From Bifidobacterium apri (GTDB lineage: Bacteria; Actinomycetota; Actinomycetes; Actinomycetales; Bifidobacteriaceae), in NCBI RefSeq assembly GCF_009299485.1, contig NZ_WBSO01000006.1:1-64000 (forward strand): 64,000 bases of DNA, given 5' to 3'. Positions within the stretch are counted from its first letter, which is position 1. Each line of letters opens with the position of its first letter. Positions 48,401 through 55,964 of this stretch are shown here, piece by piece. The notes under the pieces are model-generated. The model saw only the letters and a list, made by a program, of their open reading frames with translations, had not been told where the DNA came from and did not search any database. The position numbers and the translations under genes are program-made.

Positions 48401-48935
48401 CCTGCGTGACGAGCTGGCCAAAGTCCGCGACACCGCGGGAATCCGCCAGTACGGCGCCAGGGATCTTGATTCCCGCGCACGCAGTTCCTTCTACGCCGTC
48501 GTCCATCATGACGATGGCCCTGACGAACGTATCTCCTCGACCGGCGGCAAGTCCGGCGGCGCGTTGCAGGAACTCACATCCTTCGTCTATGGCGCTGCGC
48601 TCATCTATCTGTTGGGCGGCGATATCAGCGGACACCCCACCTACACCACGCTGTTCCTCGACGAGGCGCTGATCAAAGCGGATGGCCGGTACACGCAGCG
48701 CGCACTCGCAGTATTGCCGCGGCTGGGATTCCAAGTCATCGTGTCCGCGCCCGAAAGCAAAACCGGTGAGATCCTTGAAATGGCGACACGCGGCTATGTG
48801 GTGTTGAAGGACGAGGACCAGCATTCGCATTTGCAGGAGCTTGACTTGGTCGGCGCACACGCGGACGGCGGGCCGTTCGGCGAGCCCTCCAACCATCGCG
48901 CGGAATCTGCCGGCGATTCTGCCGGAGCGCAATGA
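45426..48935 (+). CDS. jetC: Wadjet SMC-like ATPase JetC
   Basis: The motor of the Wadjet complex, which extrudes DNA loops and hands circles to JetD for cleavage. In 1169 residues it shows a Walker A loop GASESGKST at 45-53 and two long coiled-coil arms (about 290-480 and 640-790) around a central hinge-like region (GVNDA-type replaced by YVAELMDVRKDEERW and GSYGTKGINNVIGF). The ABC signature region is SSTGGKSGGALQELTSF near 1037, and Walker B is TTLFLDEALIKAD near 1073. ATG 45426 overlaps the jetB stop, and a GTG three bases upstream is an alternative. The end overlaps jetD. Confidence 0.92.
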   Translation: MTDEALMADHWMLASRQLVNWGSYEGYHVFRPSMDPVMPITLLAGASESGKSTLVDAQNSLLYPAGTAFNKASNSGRSERSDYTYLRGMTAVADDAEGGTAVYLRGSAEDGTPTAVWGAIVDTYVNRMGGETLSCAKFLYLSPGDERGSVRRQYVSWNHEIDPRKMDGYRSSPFTADQLRKVYPGCAVVSNAEIFHESVWTRMGLKAAACRLLYKIQSADAPSRLDDIFKQGVLDVPNALVKAREAVEDYDRYAENFHSMEENVRQMDALREIRDEYAEYHKAAEQTRDLHVADPQDDAGLATLSSWVFSRLAAAVREQLPQDRQQLERQQEQCQKADATVKDVRRELDEVSEMMHGAGGDTLTHLENERAQAMQELERMRHTVGRIRQAFTRADEPMPQSETSWEQRRQEAQDFIEDADAQRAELERQRDAYVVRRKGITDRLDPIKRDFERQSRKRTRITQEMEDDRAAIAQATGLSERDLPYVAELMDVRKDEERWRTAMNVAYGPIAQIILVDRRREQGFARKVSTIDPSTMFRRTWQFIDIDNIDDRNGTREHGEDGERNDRLSGKLRFREDSPFLGWLREQTSSRRLDALCVEHIDDADTARQIQPDGQIKAGQRGSYGTKGINNVIGFADEAYLRGLKQQIDRLSEQLRQCDLDGEDIKRQQSHLDELRTLSSQIADLPWTEVDEAGTEAKVERLEHDIDTLRGDPKLAQLAERRDRLQHTLQDAMASQTKAQFAAANAQQAVDAAEAWLTERAGQITDTPEQPTLPDAVAELLSTAYSAATGSVAGELAHMTVLPGQPGIRRFDERVLAMVGNAITKRISDTAAQSNKARTSVERRMSDYLARWAADDTTVTPTAADYRYYEDELEDLSKIVTKTATAEEIANSVDKMQRDFSELSMSLDNDQREVRDQLDRINSMLRDQQFGPRHGSLTLDVTIKPRSASFNGTLRRTIGRLNSWQAEQPSDTAPDSRSAKQAFDSCKPMVELLRDELAKVRDTAGIRQYGARDLDSRARSSFYAVVHHDDGPDERISSTGGKSGGALQELTSFVYGAALIYLLGGDISGHPTYTTLFLDEALIKADGRYTQRALAVLPRLGFQVIVSAPESKTGEILEMATRGYVVLKDEDQHSHLQELDLVGAHADGGPFGEPSNHRAESAGDSAGAQ

Positions 48936-50179
48936 TGGCGGGTTCACGCGCACGCGGTGTAGATGCGGCGAAAGCGCCCGAGGCGATCCGCGACATCGTC
49001 GCAACATACCTGGCGCGGCACCGCTATGATGCCACGCCGGCATGGCCGTTGACCTTCACCGTGAGATGGCCGGACCAGCGCACACTGACCTCGCAAGCGC
49101 CCGACTGGCATAAAGCCAACAACACATTGCGCGACTGGGCGCAACACCAAGGTTGCCTGACGACACTGAAACGCCGGCTCATGGTCACGCCCGTAGCATT
49201 GATCGACACCGTCACCGTAGCGGATGAGGCCACGGCGTTGCGCGTGGTCGGTGGCCAGGGGGCACGGCAGTATCGCAAGGCGCGCACACGCATCGACCTG
49301 CTGACCCGCGAGCTCGGTGTTTCCCGTGAAACTTCGTCGGCCGTGGCGAAAACGCTGGATCGTGAATCCGATACGGATATCGCGCTGCTGATCCGAGCTG
49401 CGCGGTTCTTCGCCACCCATGATGCCGCCGGCATGACCCCACGGCAAGTTCCGCTCGCTGGATTCAGTGCGAAATGGCTCGATCAGACGCACATCAAACG
49501 GCGTGATGCCATATGCACCTTGTGCGGCAAGGATTCACTGGATTTTTCCGAACGTCCCACAGAATTGCGCATGCGGTGGCTCGATCCGGCGTACACCGAC
49601 GAGCCGGAGATGGTGATCACCAAGGCATGGCAGCCCGCCCGTGAGCGCAAGGTCCGATTCGTCATCATTGTGGAGAACAAGGATACGTACCAAGGTATGC
49701 CGCCGGTCAGGGACGGGCTGTGCGTGTGGGGTTGCGGCAGGGCGATCGAAGCGTCGATCTCGTTGTTGCCGTGGCTTGGCGCTGCCTGCGAGGATAATTG
49801 CGGGGATGATTATGGGGCCCGGGTCGTGTATTGGGGCGATATGGATGCCGACGGCTTGGAAATCCTTGACGCCGTAAGGCAGGCTGGGGTGCGATGCCGG
49901 TCGCTGTTCATGGATATCGAGGCTTACGGACGGTACTCATGGTTCGGCACGAATCTCAAGCCCGAAGGCACTCCAATCGCGACGCGCGACCCCAAGGCAA
50001 CGCCTACGCTCAATCCCGGCGAGCGCGAATTGTACCGGATGGTCTGCGGCGCCGGCTCTTCCGGCCGACCTGAGTACCTGCGCGTCGAACAGGAACGCAT
50101 CCCGCTGGTCGACGCCGTCGATGTGCTGCGCTCATTCGGATGGCAGGTTATCAATCATCAATACGAGGAGGATCAATGA
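48932..50179 (+). CDS. jetD: Wadjet nuclease JetD (Toprim-like, DUF3322/DUF2220)
   Basis: JetD is the topoisomerase-VI-A-like nuclease that cuts the DNA circle. The N-terminal half contains winged-helix-like sequence. The C-terminal Toprim region shows FVIIVENKDTYQGMP (catalytic Glu) near residue 241 and VVYWGDMDADGLEILDAV (DxD) near 300. The 415-residue size is normal. ATG 48932 overlaps the jetC stop by four bases. It ends with DVLRSFGWQV, and its stop overlaps the start of the peroxiredoxin gene. Confidence 0.9.
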   Translation: MMAGSRARGVDAAKAPEAIRDIVATYLARHRYDATPAWPLTFTVRWPDQRTLTSQAPDWHKANNTLRDWAQHQGCLTTLKRRLMVTPVALIDTVTVADEATALRVVGGQGARQYRKARTRIDLLTRELGVSRETSSAVAKTLDRESDTDIALLIRAARFFATHDAAGMTPRQVPLAGFSAKWLDQTHIKRRDAICTLCGKDSLDFSERPTELRMRWLDPAYTDEPEMVITKAWQPARERKVRFVIIVENKDTYQGMPPVRDGLCVWGCGRAIEASISLLPWLGAACEDNCGDDYGARVVYWGDMDADGLEILDAVRQAGVRCRSLFMDIEAYGRYSWFGTNLKPEGTPIATRDPKATPTLNPGERELYRMVCGAGSSGRPEYLRVEQERIPLVDAVDVLRSFGWQVINHQYEEDQ

Positions 50180-50691
50180 CAGACACCACGCATCCGGCAC
50201 CTGCACGGCTTGAGGTCGGGCAGACGGCCCCGGATTTCACACTTCCCTCTGACACGGGAGACACGGTTACGCTATCCGCGTTGCGCGGCAGGAATATCGT
50301 CCTGTATTTCTACCCGGCGGCGATGACCCCCGGTTGCACGACGGAAGCGTGCGATTTTCGCGATAATCTTGCCCGGCTGTCGGCGCGAGGATTCACCGTG
50401 CTTGGCGTGTCGAAGGATCCGATCGACAAGCTCACGCGCTTCCGGGAGCGGGACCACCTGACCTTCCCGCTGTTGTCAGACCCCGATTTGACCGTGCACC
50501 GCCTCTATGGCGCGTATGGCGAGAAAAAGCTGTACGGCAAAGTGCATGTAGGTGTGATTCGCTCGACATTCGTCATTGATGGTGACGGCATCATCCGCGT
50601 CGCGAAGTACAACGTGCGCGCGAAAGGGCATGTTGATGCGTTGTTGAAGACGCTCGACAAGCTCGATGATCAAGAGTGGATGCAGCGCTAA
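50176..50691 (+). CDS. bcp: thiol peroxidase, peroxiredoxin Q/Bcp type
   Basis: Reduces hydrogen peroxide and organic hydroperoxides in the cytosol with thioredoxin as usual donor. The peroxidatic Cys54 is in YPAAMTPGCTTEACDF and the resolving Cys59 lies five residues on, the atypical 2-Cys pattern of Bcp. APDFTLPSDTGDTVTLS and GVIRSTFVIDGDGIIR also fit. The product is 171 residues. ATG 50176 follows GAGGAGGATCA and overlaps the jetD stop (ATGA), so it is translationally coupled to the Wadjet operon. The 3' end is only five bases from the convergent next gene. Confidence 0.93.
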   Translation: MTDTTHPAPARLEVGQTAPDFTLPSDTGDTVTLSALRGRNIVLYFYPAAMTPGCTTEACDFRDNLARLSARGFTVLGVSKDPIDKLTRFRERDHLTFPLLSDPDLTVHRLYGAYGEKKLYGKVHVGVIRSTFVIDGDGIIRVAKYNVRAKGHVDALLKTLDKLDDQEWMQR

Positions 50692-50696
50692 GCCGA

Positions 50697-51323
50697 TCAC
50701 GCCCAGTGGAACAACGATACGCCGCAGCGCGACCGGCAGTAGGCGTTGCCCAGCCATGTGTGCCGCGAGTTCGGCCACACCGCGCCCAAGCGAGGAGCGT
50801 TCTGGCTCATCCAGATGCTGGGGGCACGGCCGTCGGCGCTGCGCGATCCCAGCAGGTTGAACCCGTTCTTCTCCACCAACCAGTCCGGGTGCTGGGTGGC
50901 GATGGCGAGCCCTTCCTCAAGCGTGAGCGGCAGGCGTTCGTCGGAATCGATGAGTTTGCGCGCGACATCCGGTTCACGGTTGACATACGCCGTGCCGGTA
51001 TGCGGATCGATGACCAGGTAGAACGGACCCTCTGGAGGCTCAAAACCGTCCTGCGGCAGGAAACTGGCGATATCGCGCGGCGGCATCGTTGTGAAACCCG
51101 CCATGCGGTTGATGCTGGTTCGCGAAATCAAGGATTCTGGGGACACCAGTTCGCGTGTCGGCACGAGCAGAATATTGGAGCCGAGATCGCTGTTGTCAAG
51201 CGCGCTGATGAGCGGACGTGCGAGGGCGCGGAATGCTTCGGCGCTCATATCGGCCACATCAGGGTAGCCGAGCGCGACAATGCGGTCGAGCTGTTTGAGT
51301 GCTTCCTGTGATGCGATGGACAT
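50697..51323 (-). CDS. DUF5701-like hypothetical protein
   Basis: The 208-residue product matches what I recall of the actinobacterial DUF5701 family: YLVIDPHTGTAYVNREPD, LTLEEGLAIATQHPDWL and the C-terminal APRLGAVWPNSRHTWLGNAY with CRSRCGVSLFHWA. No enzymatic motif or membrane segment is apparent. The function is unknown. It is convergent with bcp. The start at 51323 has only a weak upstream purine stretch. Confidence 0.7.
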   Translation of the reverse strand: MSIASQEALKQLDRIVALGYPDVADMSAEAFRALARPLISALDNSDLGSNILLVPTRELVSPESLISRTSINRMAGFTTMPPRDIASFLPQDGFEPPEGPFYLVIDPHTGTAYVNREPDVARKLIDSDERLPLTLEEGLAIATQHPDWLVEKNGFNLLGSRSADGRAPSIWMSQNAPRLGAVWPNSRHTWLGNAYCRSRCGVSLFHWA

Positions 51324-51883
51324 ACCCCCAAGTGTAGGACATCTGCATGAGCGGGCAACCGTCGATTACGCACTGAGGTCTCAGCCGGATTGGTGTAGGA
51401 CATCCGCGTGAGGAGCAACGAATCGCATGCCGGCGGCGAGCCAACGACGCGTGCGGTTTTGCGTACCGGCGTTCCACCCCGCGGGAATCCGCAGATGCGC
51501 ACCTATATGCTCTTGCCCGTGCGATGACGCCGCCAACTGCCGACAACTGCCGGCAATCATCGACACATCCGCGACAACTTGACGCAACCGGCACGACATC
51601 CAACACTCCCCGCACACCCCACACCCCGGCAACTCGCAGATACGCCCACAACCCACACTCCCCGTCTATCAATACCCCCAACAACCCACAGATATCCCAA
51701 CATCCGCGACAATCCGACACAACCCGTACGACATCCAGCACACCCTGCGACACATCTCCCGCAAGAACTCCGGATTGTCAGTCCATCGTTCCGACACACC
51801 CATGTAAGTTTGCATGTCTCATGGTTCGTGGTATTCTATTCGAGTTGCCCGGTTACACGCATATGCGGGTTTCCGAAAGCAAT
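51324..51883. other. pyrimidine-rich intergenic region with short repeats
   Basis: GTAGGACATCYGCRTGAG occurs twice (51335, 51394). A ~48-bp block CATCCGCGACAAC...CGACATCCARCAC also occurs twice (about 51570 and 51703). The plus strand is C/A-rich, and frames here translate to repetitive Cys/Gly/Val or Thr/Pro sequence that I do not consider genes. Confidence 0.45.
51810..51837 (+). promoter_or_regulatory. probable promoter of tRNA-Ser
   Basis: TTGCAT (51810-51815) and TATTCT (51832-51837) are spaced by 16 bases and end ~46 bases before the tRNA. Both match sigma-70-type hexamers at four or five of six positions. Confidence 0.5.
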
Positions 51884-51968
51884 GGAGGATTCGCCTAGTG
51901 GTCTATGGCGCACGCTTGGAAAGCGTGTTGGTGTAACAGCCTCACGAGTTCGAATCTCGTATCCTCCG
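51884..51968 (+). tRNA. tRNA-Ser (GGA anticodon)
   Basis: Acceptor GGAGGAT pairs with ATCCTCC, the anticodon stem CACGC/GCGTG encloses TTGGAAA (anticodon GGA, serine), a long class II variable arm follows (TTGGTGTAACAGCCT) and the T-arm is ACGAG-TTCGAAT-CTCGT. Discriminator is G and CCA is not encoded. Length is 85 bases. Confidence 0.95.
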
Positions 51969-51974
51969 CACGCA

Positions 51975-52006
51975 GGGTTTTGAGCGAAATCTCAAAACCC
52001 TTTTTT
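51975..52006 (+). terminator. rho-independent terminator of tRNA-Ser
   Basis: GGGTTTTGAG (51975-51984) pairs perfectly with CTCAAAACCC (51991-52000), followed by TTTTTT. Confidence 0.95.
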
Positions 52007-52117
52007 CATGCCGAAAAACGGCTCCATTCCGTTGATTCGCGACGATTCACACCGAACGCAGACTTACCTTCAAATGCCTTTTCGCACCGTCCGATAAGCC
52101 GATATCCGCGGTAGGGG

Positions 52118-52155
52118 AGGTGGTACGTACGGTAGGTCAGATCGGCGTACCACCT
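52118..52155. other. 10-bp inverted repeat, possible stem-loop
   Basis: AGGTGGTACG (52118-52127) is the exact inverse of CGTACCACCT (52146-52155) across 18 bases. It immediately precedes a small doubtful ORF and could be an operator or leader stem. Confidence 0.45.
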
Positions 52156-52173
52156 TCACGATTGGAGAGCCAC

Positions 52174-52476
52174 ATGGACATGCTTGATTCACGGCGCTGC
52201 CGTACAACTCGCGTATTCGAAGACAAAAGCAACGAGAAAAGAACTGGCCGATATTCAGGACGAAGCTTGAAATTCGCTAGTGCCACACTTCACAATTTAG
52301 TCAAAAAGGAATCTTGCAATGGCATGGCTCATCCCCTCGGGATCCCCATCAATATTTTTCACTCAATGAGTGCTTACGCCGACTCTCTCGTTCCCTTGAC
52401 ACTGCCCACTAGGTTCTCACTACTTCCCAATGGAGGTCAGTACGCAACTGCTGAATCGACACAAGTCTTGTGCTAA
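52174..52476 (+). CDS. doubtful small hypothetical ORF
   Basis: ATG 52174 follows TTGGAGAG at good spacing and opens a 100-codon frame starting MDMLDSRRCRTTRVFEDKS. The DNA is more A/T-rich than neighbouring genes. The product has no TM segment or motif that I recognise. It may be a transferred or decayed gene. I list it only because of the ribosome-binding site. Confidence 0.25.
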   Translation: MDMLDSRRCRTTRVFEDKSNEKRTGRYSGRSLKFASATLHNLVKKESCNGMAHPLGIPINIFHSMSAYADSLVPLTLPTRFSLLPNGGQYATAESTQVLC

Positions 52477-52575
52477 TCAGCCTTGGCAAACACTGAATCG
52501 TCGCACAGCCGCAGCAATGACGCATTCTCCGCACAACGCGCTCATACGCATCCCATCCGCCAAACCCCAGGAAAC

Positions 52576-52863
52576 TCAGCGCCGCTTCGCCTTACTAACC
52601 GCGCTGACCACTTCTTCCACAACAACGGCGAGCGCCATGCAGATCGCGCATACGAAACCCATCCACGGACCCATGCTTTCCCCGGTGTACGCCTCGCCGC
52701 GCTTGGTCAGTTCGTAGATGGGGATGCCGAACATCCTGACGGTCAGCGCACTGGCATTGGTGCGGTAGGCTTCCGTGTAGCCGAAGTAGATCGAGATGCC
52801 CATCAGCACCATTGCGATTGCGAATCCGACGGCTAGGGCGATAGCGATGCCTTTTTTCTTCAT
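52576..52863 (-). CDS. small two-TM membrane protein
   Basis: The 95-residue product begins MKKKGIAIALAVGFAIAMVL, with a second hydrophobic segment near residues 68-86 (WMGFVCAICMALAVVVEEVV). The loop contains YFGYTEAYRTNASALTVRMF. The ending SKAKRR is basic. I choose ATG 52863 after GGGGTTC, since the upstream open frame runs through an inverted repeat and is not protein-like. The function is unknown. It precedes no obvious operon partner; a similar-size membrane protein lies at 53224. Confidence 0.7.
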   Translation of the reverse strand: MKKKGIAIALAVGFAIAMVLMGISIYFGYTEAYRTNASALTVRMFGIPIYELTKRGEAYTGESMGPWMGFVCAICMALAVVVEEVVSAVSKAKRR

Positions 52864-52936
52864 GAACCCCAATGGTACCCCCTTGATGCGATAGTCCGGG
52901 CATTGTCTCCGGGTCTGGCTTGCCCCGGTACACCGT

Positions 52937-53113
52937 TGTATTTCGCATTTGTGTAGTACCTCGCAATCTGTATCCCGCATTACCGGGTTCACAGAAGGCG
53001 GTACGGGCGAGTAGCGGCGTTGATATTCCGTGGCCCATACTTCGGATATCGCAGTTTTTGAACCCGCTAATGCAAGATATGGTTTGCGAGGTACTACAGA
53101 AATGCGAGATACA
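52937..53113. repeat. 55-bp inverted repeat with 67-bp spacer
   Basis: 52937-52991 and 53059-53113 are inverted copies with about 47 of 55 matches; the conserved core is GTAGTACCTCGCAA. The structure could fold into a long cruciform or RNA hairpin, or represent a MITE-like remnant. Its spacer contains CGTTGATATTCCG, also found at two other repeat-associated places in the window. Confidence 0.8.
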
Positions 53114-53223
53114 CGCCAGAAGTGCCGATGATGCCGGCGGCTGCAGCGCCTCACCGCAGTCCGGCGGGACCGGCGAGGTAGGCCCGAGAACCGGCTAAGG
53201 CCGACAATGCCGGCCGGCCCGGC

Positions 53224-53499
53224 TCACTCAGAGGCCGCCGCCTTAGCCCCGGCCCCCTGCTGCGGGATCTTGCCTTCCCGCTCGGCGCGCTTGGCGACTT
53301 TCTTCGTCATCTTGGCCACCATCTCGGTGACGTTGAGCATCATCAGTACGCAGATCACCGCCATCGGAGTCCACTCGCCCGAAGGAAGCATTATCGTAAG
53401 GAGTATCAGCAAAACAACGATGTTGATAAGCACGAGATCGATGTCACCGAACGCTTTCTTGACATCCTTGACATCCTTGTTGTTCTTGTCGTTGGCCAT
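53224..53499 (-). CDS. small two-TM membrane protein
   Basis: From ATG 53499 the product is 91 residues: a charged N-terminus MANDKNNKDVKDVKKAFGDI, two hydrophobic helices (LVLINIVVLLILLTIML and WTPMAVICVLMMLNVTEMV) and a Lys/Ala-rich tail. The upstream GAAAGAAG is a modest ribosome-binding site. An ATG five codons earlier is the alternative start. The function is unknown. Confidence 0.7.
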   Translation of the reverse strand: MANDKNNKDVKDVKKAFGDIDLVLINIVVLLILLTIMLPSGEWTPMAVICVLMMLNVTEMVAKMTKKVAKRAEREGKIPQQGAGAKAAASE

Positions 53500-53816
53500 T
53501 GTCGCTTCTTTCATTCATTCGATGCGCTCGGCTCGCACGCAAACGCACTATTGCGAAGCGGCTGCACGAGCATTGTGCAACAGGGAGAAGCACGACGGGC
53601 TTGAGCCCCCCCCCGAAGAACCGACGAGACCAGCTACGTGTACCGTGCATCACACTGTTAGTCTCAGATTACCCATATCGCGAACGTCCTCAAGAGATAG
53701 ACACGCGGAATATAGGCAAATGTCACGGGTTTGTTGATTCGACTTGCAGTTCGCCGCCCATAACACCGCCAACGATGGCATTCGTGCGGACCGCCACTCA
53801 CCGAACTCACCACCAC
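53500..53816. other. intergenic region, nothing recognised
   Basis: About 315 bases with a C-run (53609-53616) and no supported gene, RNA or repeat. Confidence 0.35.
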
Positions 53817-55691
53817 TCAATGCGCGCAATCGACACGATACAGCGCCCAGCCGCGTCCATACCGCCCCAGATCGCGCACCTTGACAAGCGTGCCACTCCT
53901 CACATACCCGTCGATCAGCTTCTCGTCATGGAACATGTCGTACTGCTGACGGAAGGTGAACATCTGCAGGCTCGGCGCCTGGGGGCCCATCGCCAGGAAG
54001 TACACAGCTTCCCCATTGCCCAGCGGGCAGACGGTGCCCAACAGCCGGTCGCCCTCACCCGAAGCGAACGCCAGCTCCGTCTGTTCAAATTTCGCGCCGT
54101 TCTTCTCTTTCATCGGGTTGTATATCGGGTAGAACATGTTGGCGCCGTAGAGGCTGACGGCATACATCGAGCCGTTGAGCGGGTCGGAAATGATGACCGC
54201 GCGCGTGCCGGTCACCTTCACGACCTCACTGAGCGCGTGGTATTTGCTGGATGTCAGCTGCTCAGTCGGTCGGTCATCAGTCAGCTGCACATTGCGATAG
54301 ACGGATTGCGACAACGCCGCCCGTTCCGTATTGCCGAACTGGCAGACGACGGCGAGCGCAGCCAGCACAACAACAACAACGATGCGCCGCAAGACGGCGC
54401 ACGTCAGCCGAATACCCTGCTCCGTGCGCACACCGCCGTTCCACGGTGCCGGGACCGACACCGACGCATCTGTGCTTGCCGCCGCACACGCAGCAAACAC
54501 GAGCAGCGGAATCATGCCGAACGGAATCATGCTCAGCGGCCGGGTGTCGGCGCGATACCACGCTGCGGCAACGATGTTGGGGAACCATCCGGTCAGCGAA
54601 GTCGAGCACACGAACAGCAGCATGAGCAACAACCAGGCAACGACCAAGGAGATCGCGTCTTTGCGGGTGTTGCGATATCCTCCGTCCTCGCCGTCATCAT
54701 GCCGGAATACCGTCCGGGGACGTGCGATCACGAACCCGATGACCACCAGCGCAAGCACGGTCACGACAGCCATCAGCCAGCCGGCCGGGCCGGAAATGTT
54801 GTCTGTGATAAAGGTGCGGAGCGCTTCAGGCACGCTGCATGACGGCACAAAAGTGTGGAACCATGACGCCGGATTACTGTATCGGTTGGATTGGTAGGAG
54901 GCGCGCATGTATACGAACAGCGCGACCGCCCCGCACACGACCGCGCCGGCGAGCGCTGCGATCACTTTCCATGGCATGCGCAGCACGATGAACGGTGCCA
55001 TAAGCAGCAGCCAGGAGAACACGATGCGCGGATGAGCGAATACGCACAGCCCACCAATAGCGATGAATCCCACAATCCACGGCCATATGCGTGGCTGCGC
55101 CGCTGCGGGCTGCCCCGTGTTGTCGTCTGTGTGGCGCCGCCATCGGTCGATCAGGGCATCGCATAAGCGCAGCGTGGCGTATAACCAATACGGCAGCAAG
55201 GACGTCGCCAATCCATAGGCGAATAGAGGCCCTCGGGCGAGCATGAGGAACGGATGGCTTGCCGAGGACACGGACAGCACGGGCACGATAATCGCCATTG
55301 CGCCGGAGAACAGGCGGCTGTCCACCAAACGCGTCCAGTATGTGGACAGCATCAGGACGCCAGCCGGCCACACGATCCCCGAAGTCACCAGCCATACGAT
55401 GTTCACCGCCGCGTAGATCGGCATATCCGTGCCGAACACCGACGCCACCTTCACCAGCCCGGCGGCAAGCAGATGGAACAGCGGCGGATAATACGCGTCA
55501 TTCGGCCACAGGTGCGTCGCTGCGCCAAGCCCCTCCTGAAGAATTCGGCGGATGAAATAATAATGTGCCGGAGCGTCAATCTGCTGCAACGGATAATGCC
55601 AGATCATCGACGTGTGCGGGAACCATCCCATCACCACGCCAAACGCAATACCCACCCCGATCACCGGCGGCATCCAACGAGCAAACTTCAC
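53817..55691 (-). CDS. large polytopic membrane protein (DUF6541/GT-C-like)
   Basis: The 624-residue product has about 12 hydrophobic segments, a long periplasmic-type loop after TM1 (HTSMIWHYPLQQIDAPAHYY) containing an Asp-Ala-Pro-Ala-His motif, and a soluble C-terminal domain from about residue 480. Architecture and the early-loop acidic/His motif resemble actinobacterial DUF6541 and GT-C glycosyltransferases that use lipid-linked sugars at the outer face of the membrane. The donor and acceptor are unknown. The start is GTG 55691 or ATG 55673; GAGGGG lies very close to the former. Confidence 0.7.
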   Translation of the reverse strand: MKFARWMPPVIGVGIAFGVVMGWFPHTSMIWHYPLQQIDAPAHYYFIRRILQEGLGAATHLWPNDAYYPPLFHLLAAGLVKVASVFGTDMPIYAAVNIVWLVTSGIVWPAGVLMLSTYWTRLVDSRLFSGAMAIIVPVLSVSSASHPFLMLARGPLFAYGLATSLLPYWLYATLRLCDALIDRWRRHTDDNTGQPAAAQPRIWPWIVGFIAIGGLCVFAHPRIVFSWLLLMAPFIVLRMPWKVIAALAGAVVCGAVALFVYMRASYQSNRYSNPASWFHTFVPSCSVPEALRTFITDNISGPAGWLMAVVTVLALVVIGFVIARPRTVFRHDDGEDGGYRNTRKDAISLVVAWLLLMLLFVCSTSLTGWFPNIVAAAWYRADTRPLSMIPFGMIPLLVFAACAAASTDASVSVPAPWNGGVRTEQGIRLTCAVLRRIVVVVVLAALAVVCQFGNTERAALSQSVYRNVQLTDDRPTEQLTSSKYHALSEVVKVTGTRAVIISDPLNGSMYAVSLYGANMFYPIYNPMKEKNGAKFEQTELAFASGEGDRLLGTVCPLGNGEAVYFLAMGPQAPSLQMFTFRQQYDMFHDEKLIDGYVRSGTLVKVRDLGRYGRGWALYRVDCAH

Positions 55692-55964
55692 CCCCTCATT
55701 CTATCGGAGCCGATGTGTGGCACGAATTGACCGCATACCAGCGAGACAGACCGCAAAAATCAGGACAATCCGCCGCGCATACGCCAAATTCAAGGATTTC
55801 TCAGCATTTCACAAGTACAATGTCAGTGTCGCGCAAGACTACATGAACGTAGACTAGCAATAGTGTTGGTATGGGATTATTGCCCCGCTGACTGGAGCGT
55901 CCCGGCCAACGCCATCATGTACGCACCCGGCGGCAAGCACCGCCAGAGACTGGAGAAGTACCGC

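Noticed and set aside
47025..49043. 672-codon minus-strand open frame opposite jetC/jetD
   Set aside because: It is a shadow of the Wadjet genes, whose motifs, overlaps and starts are all on the plus strand.
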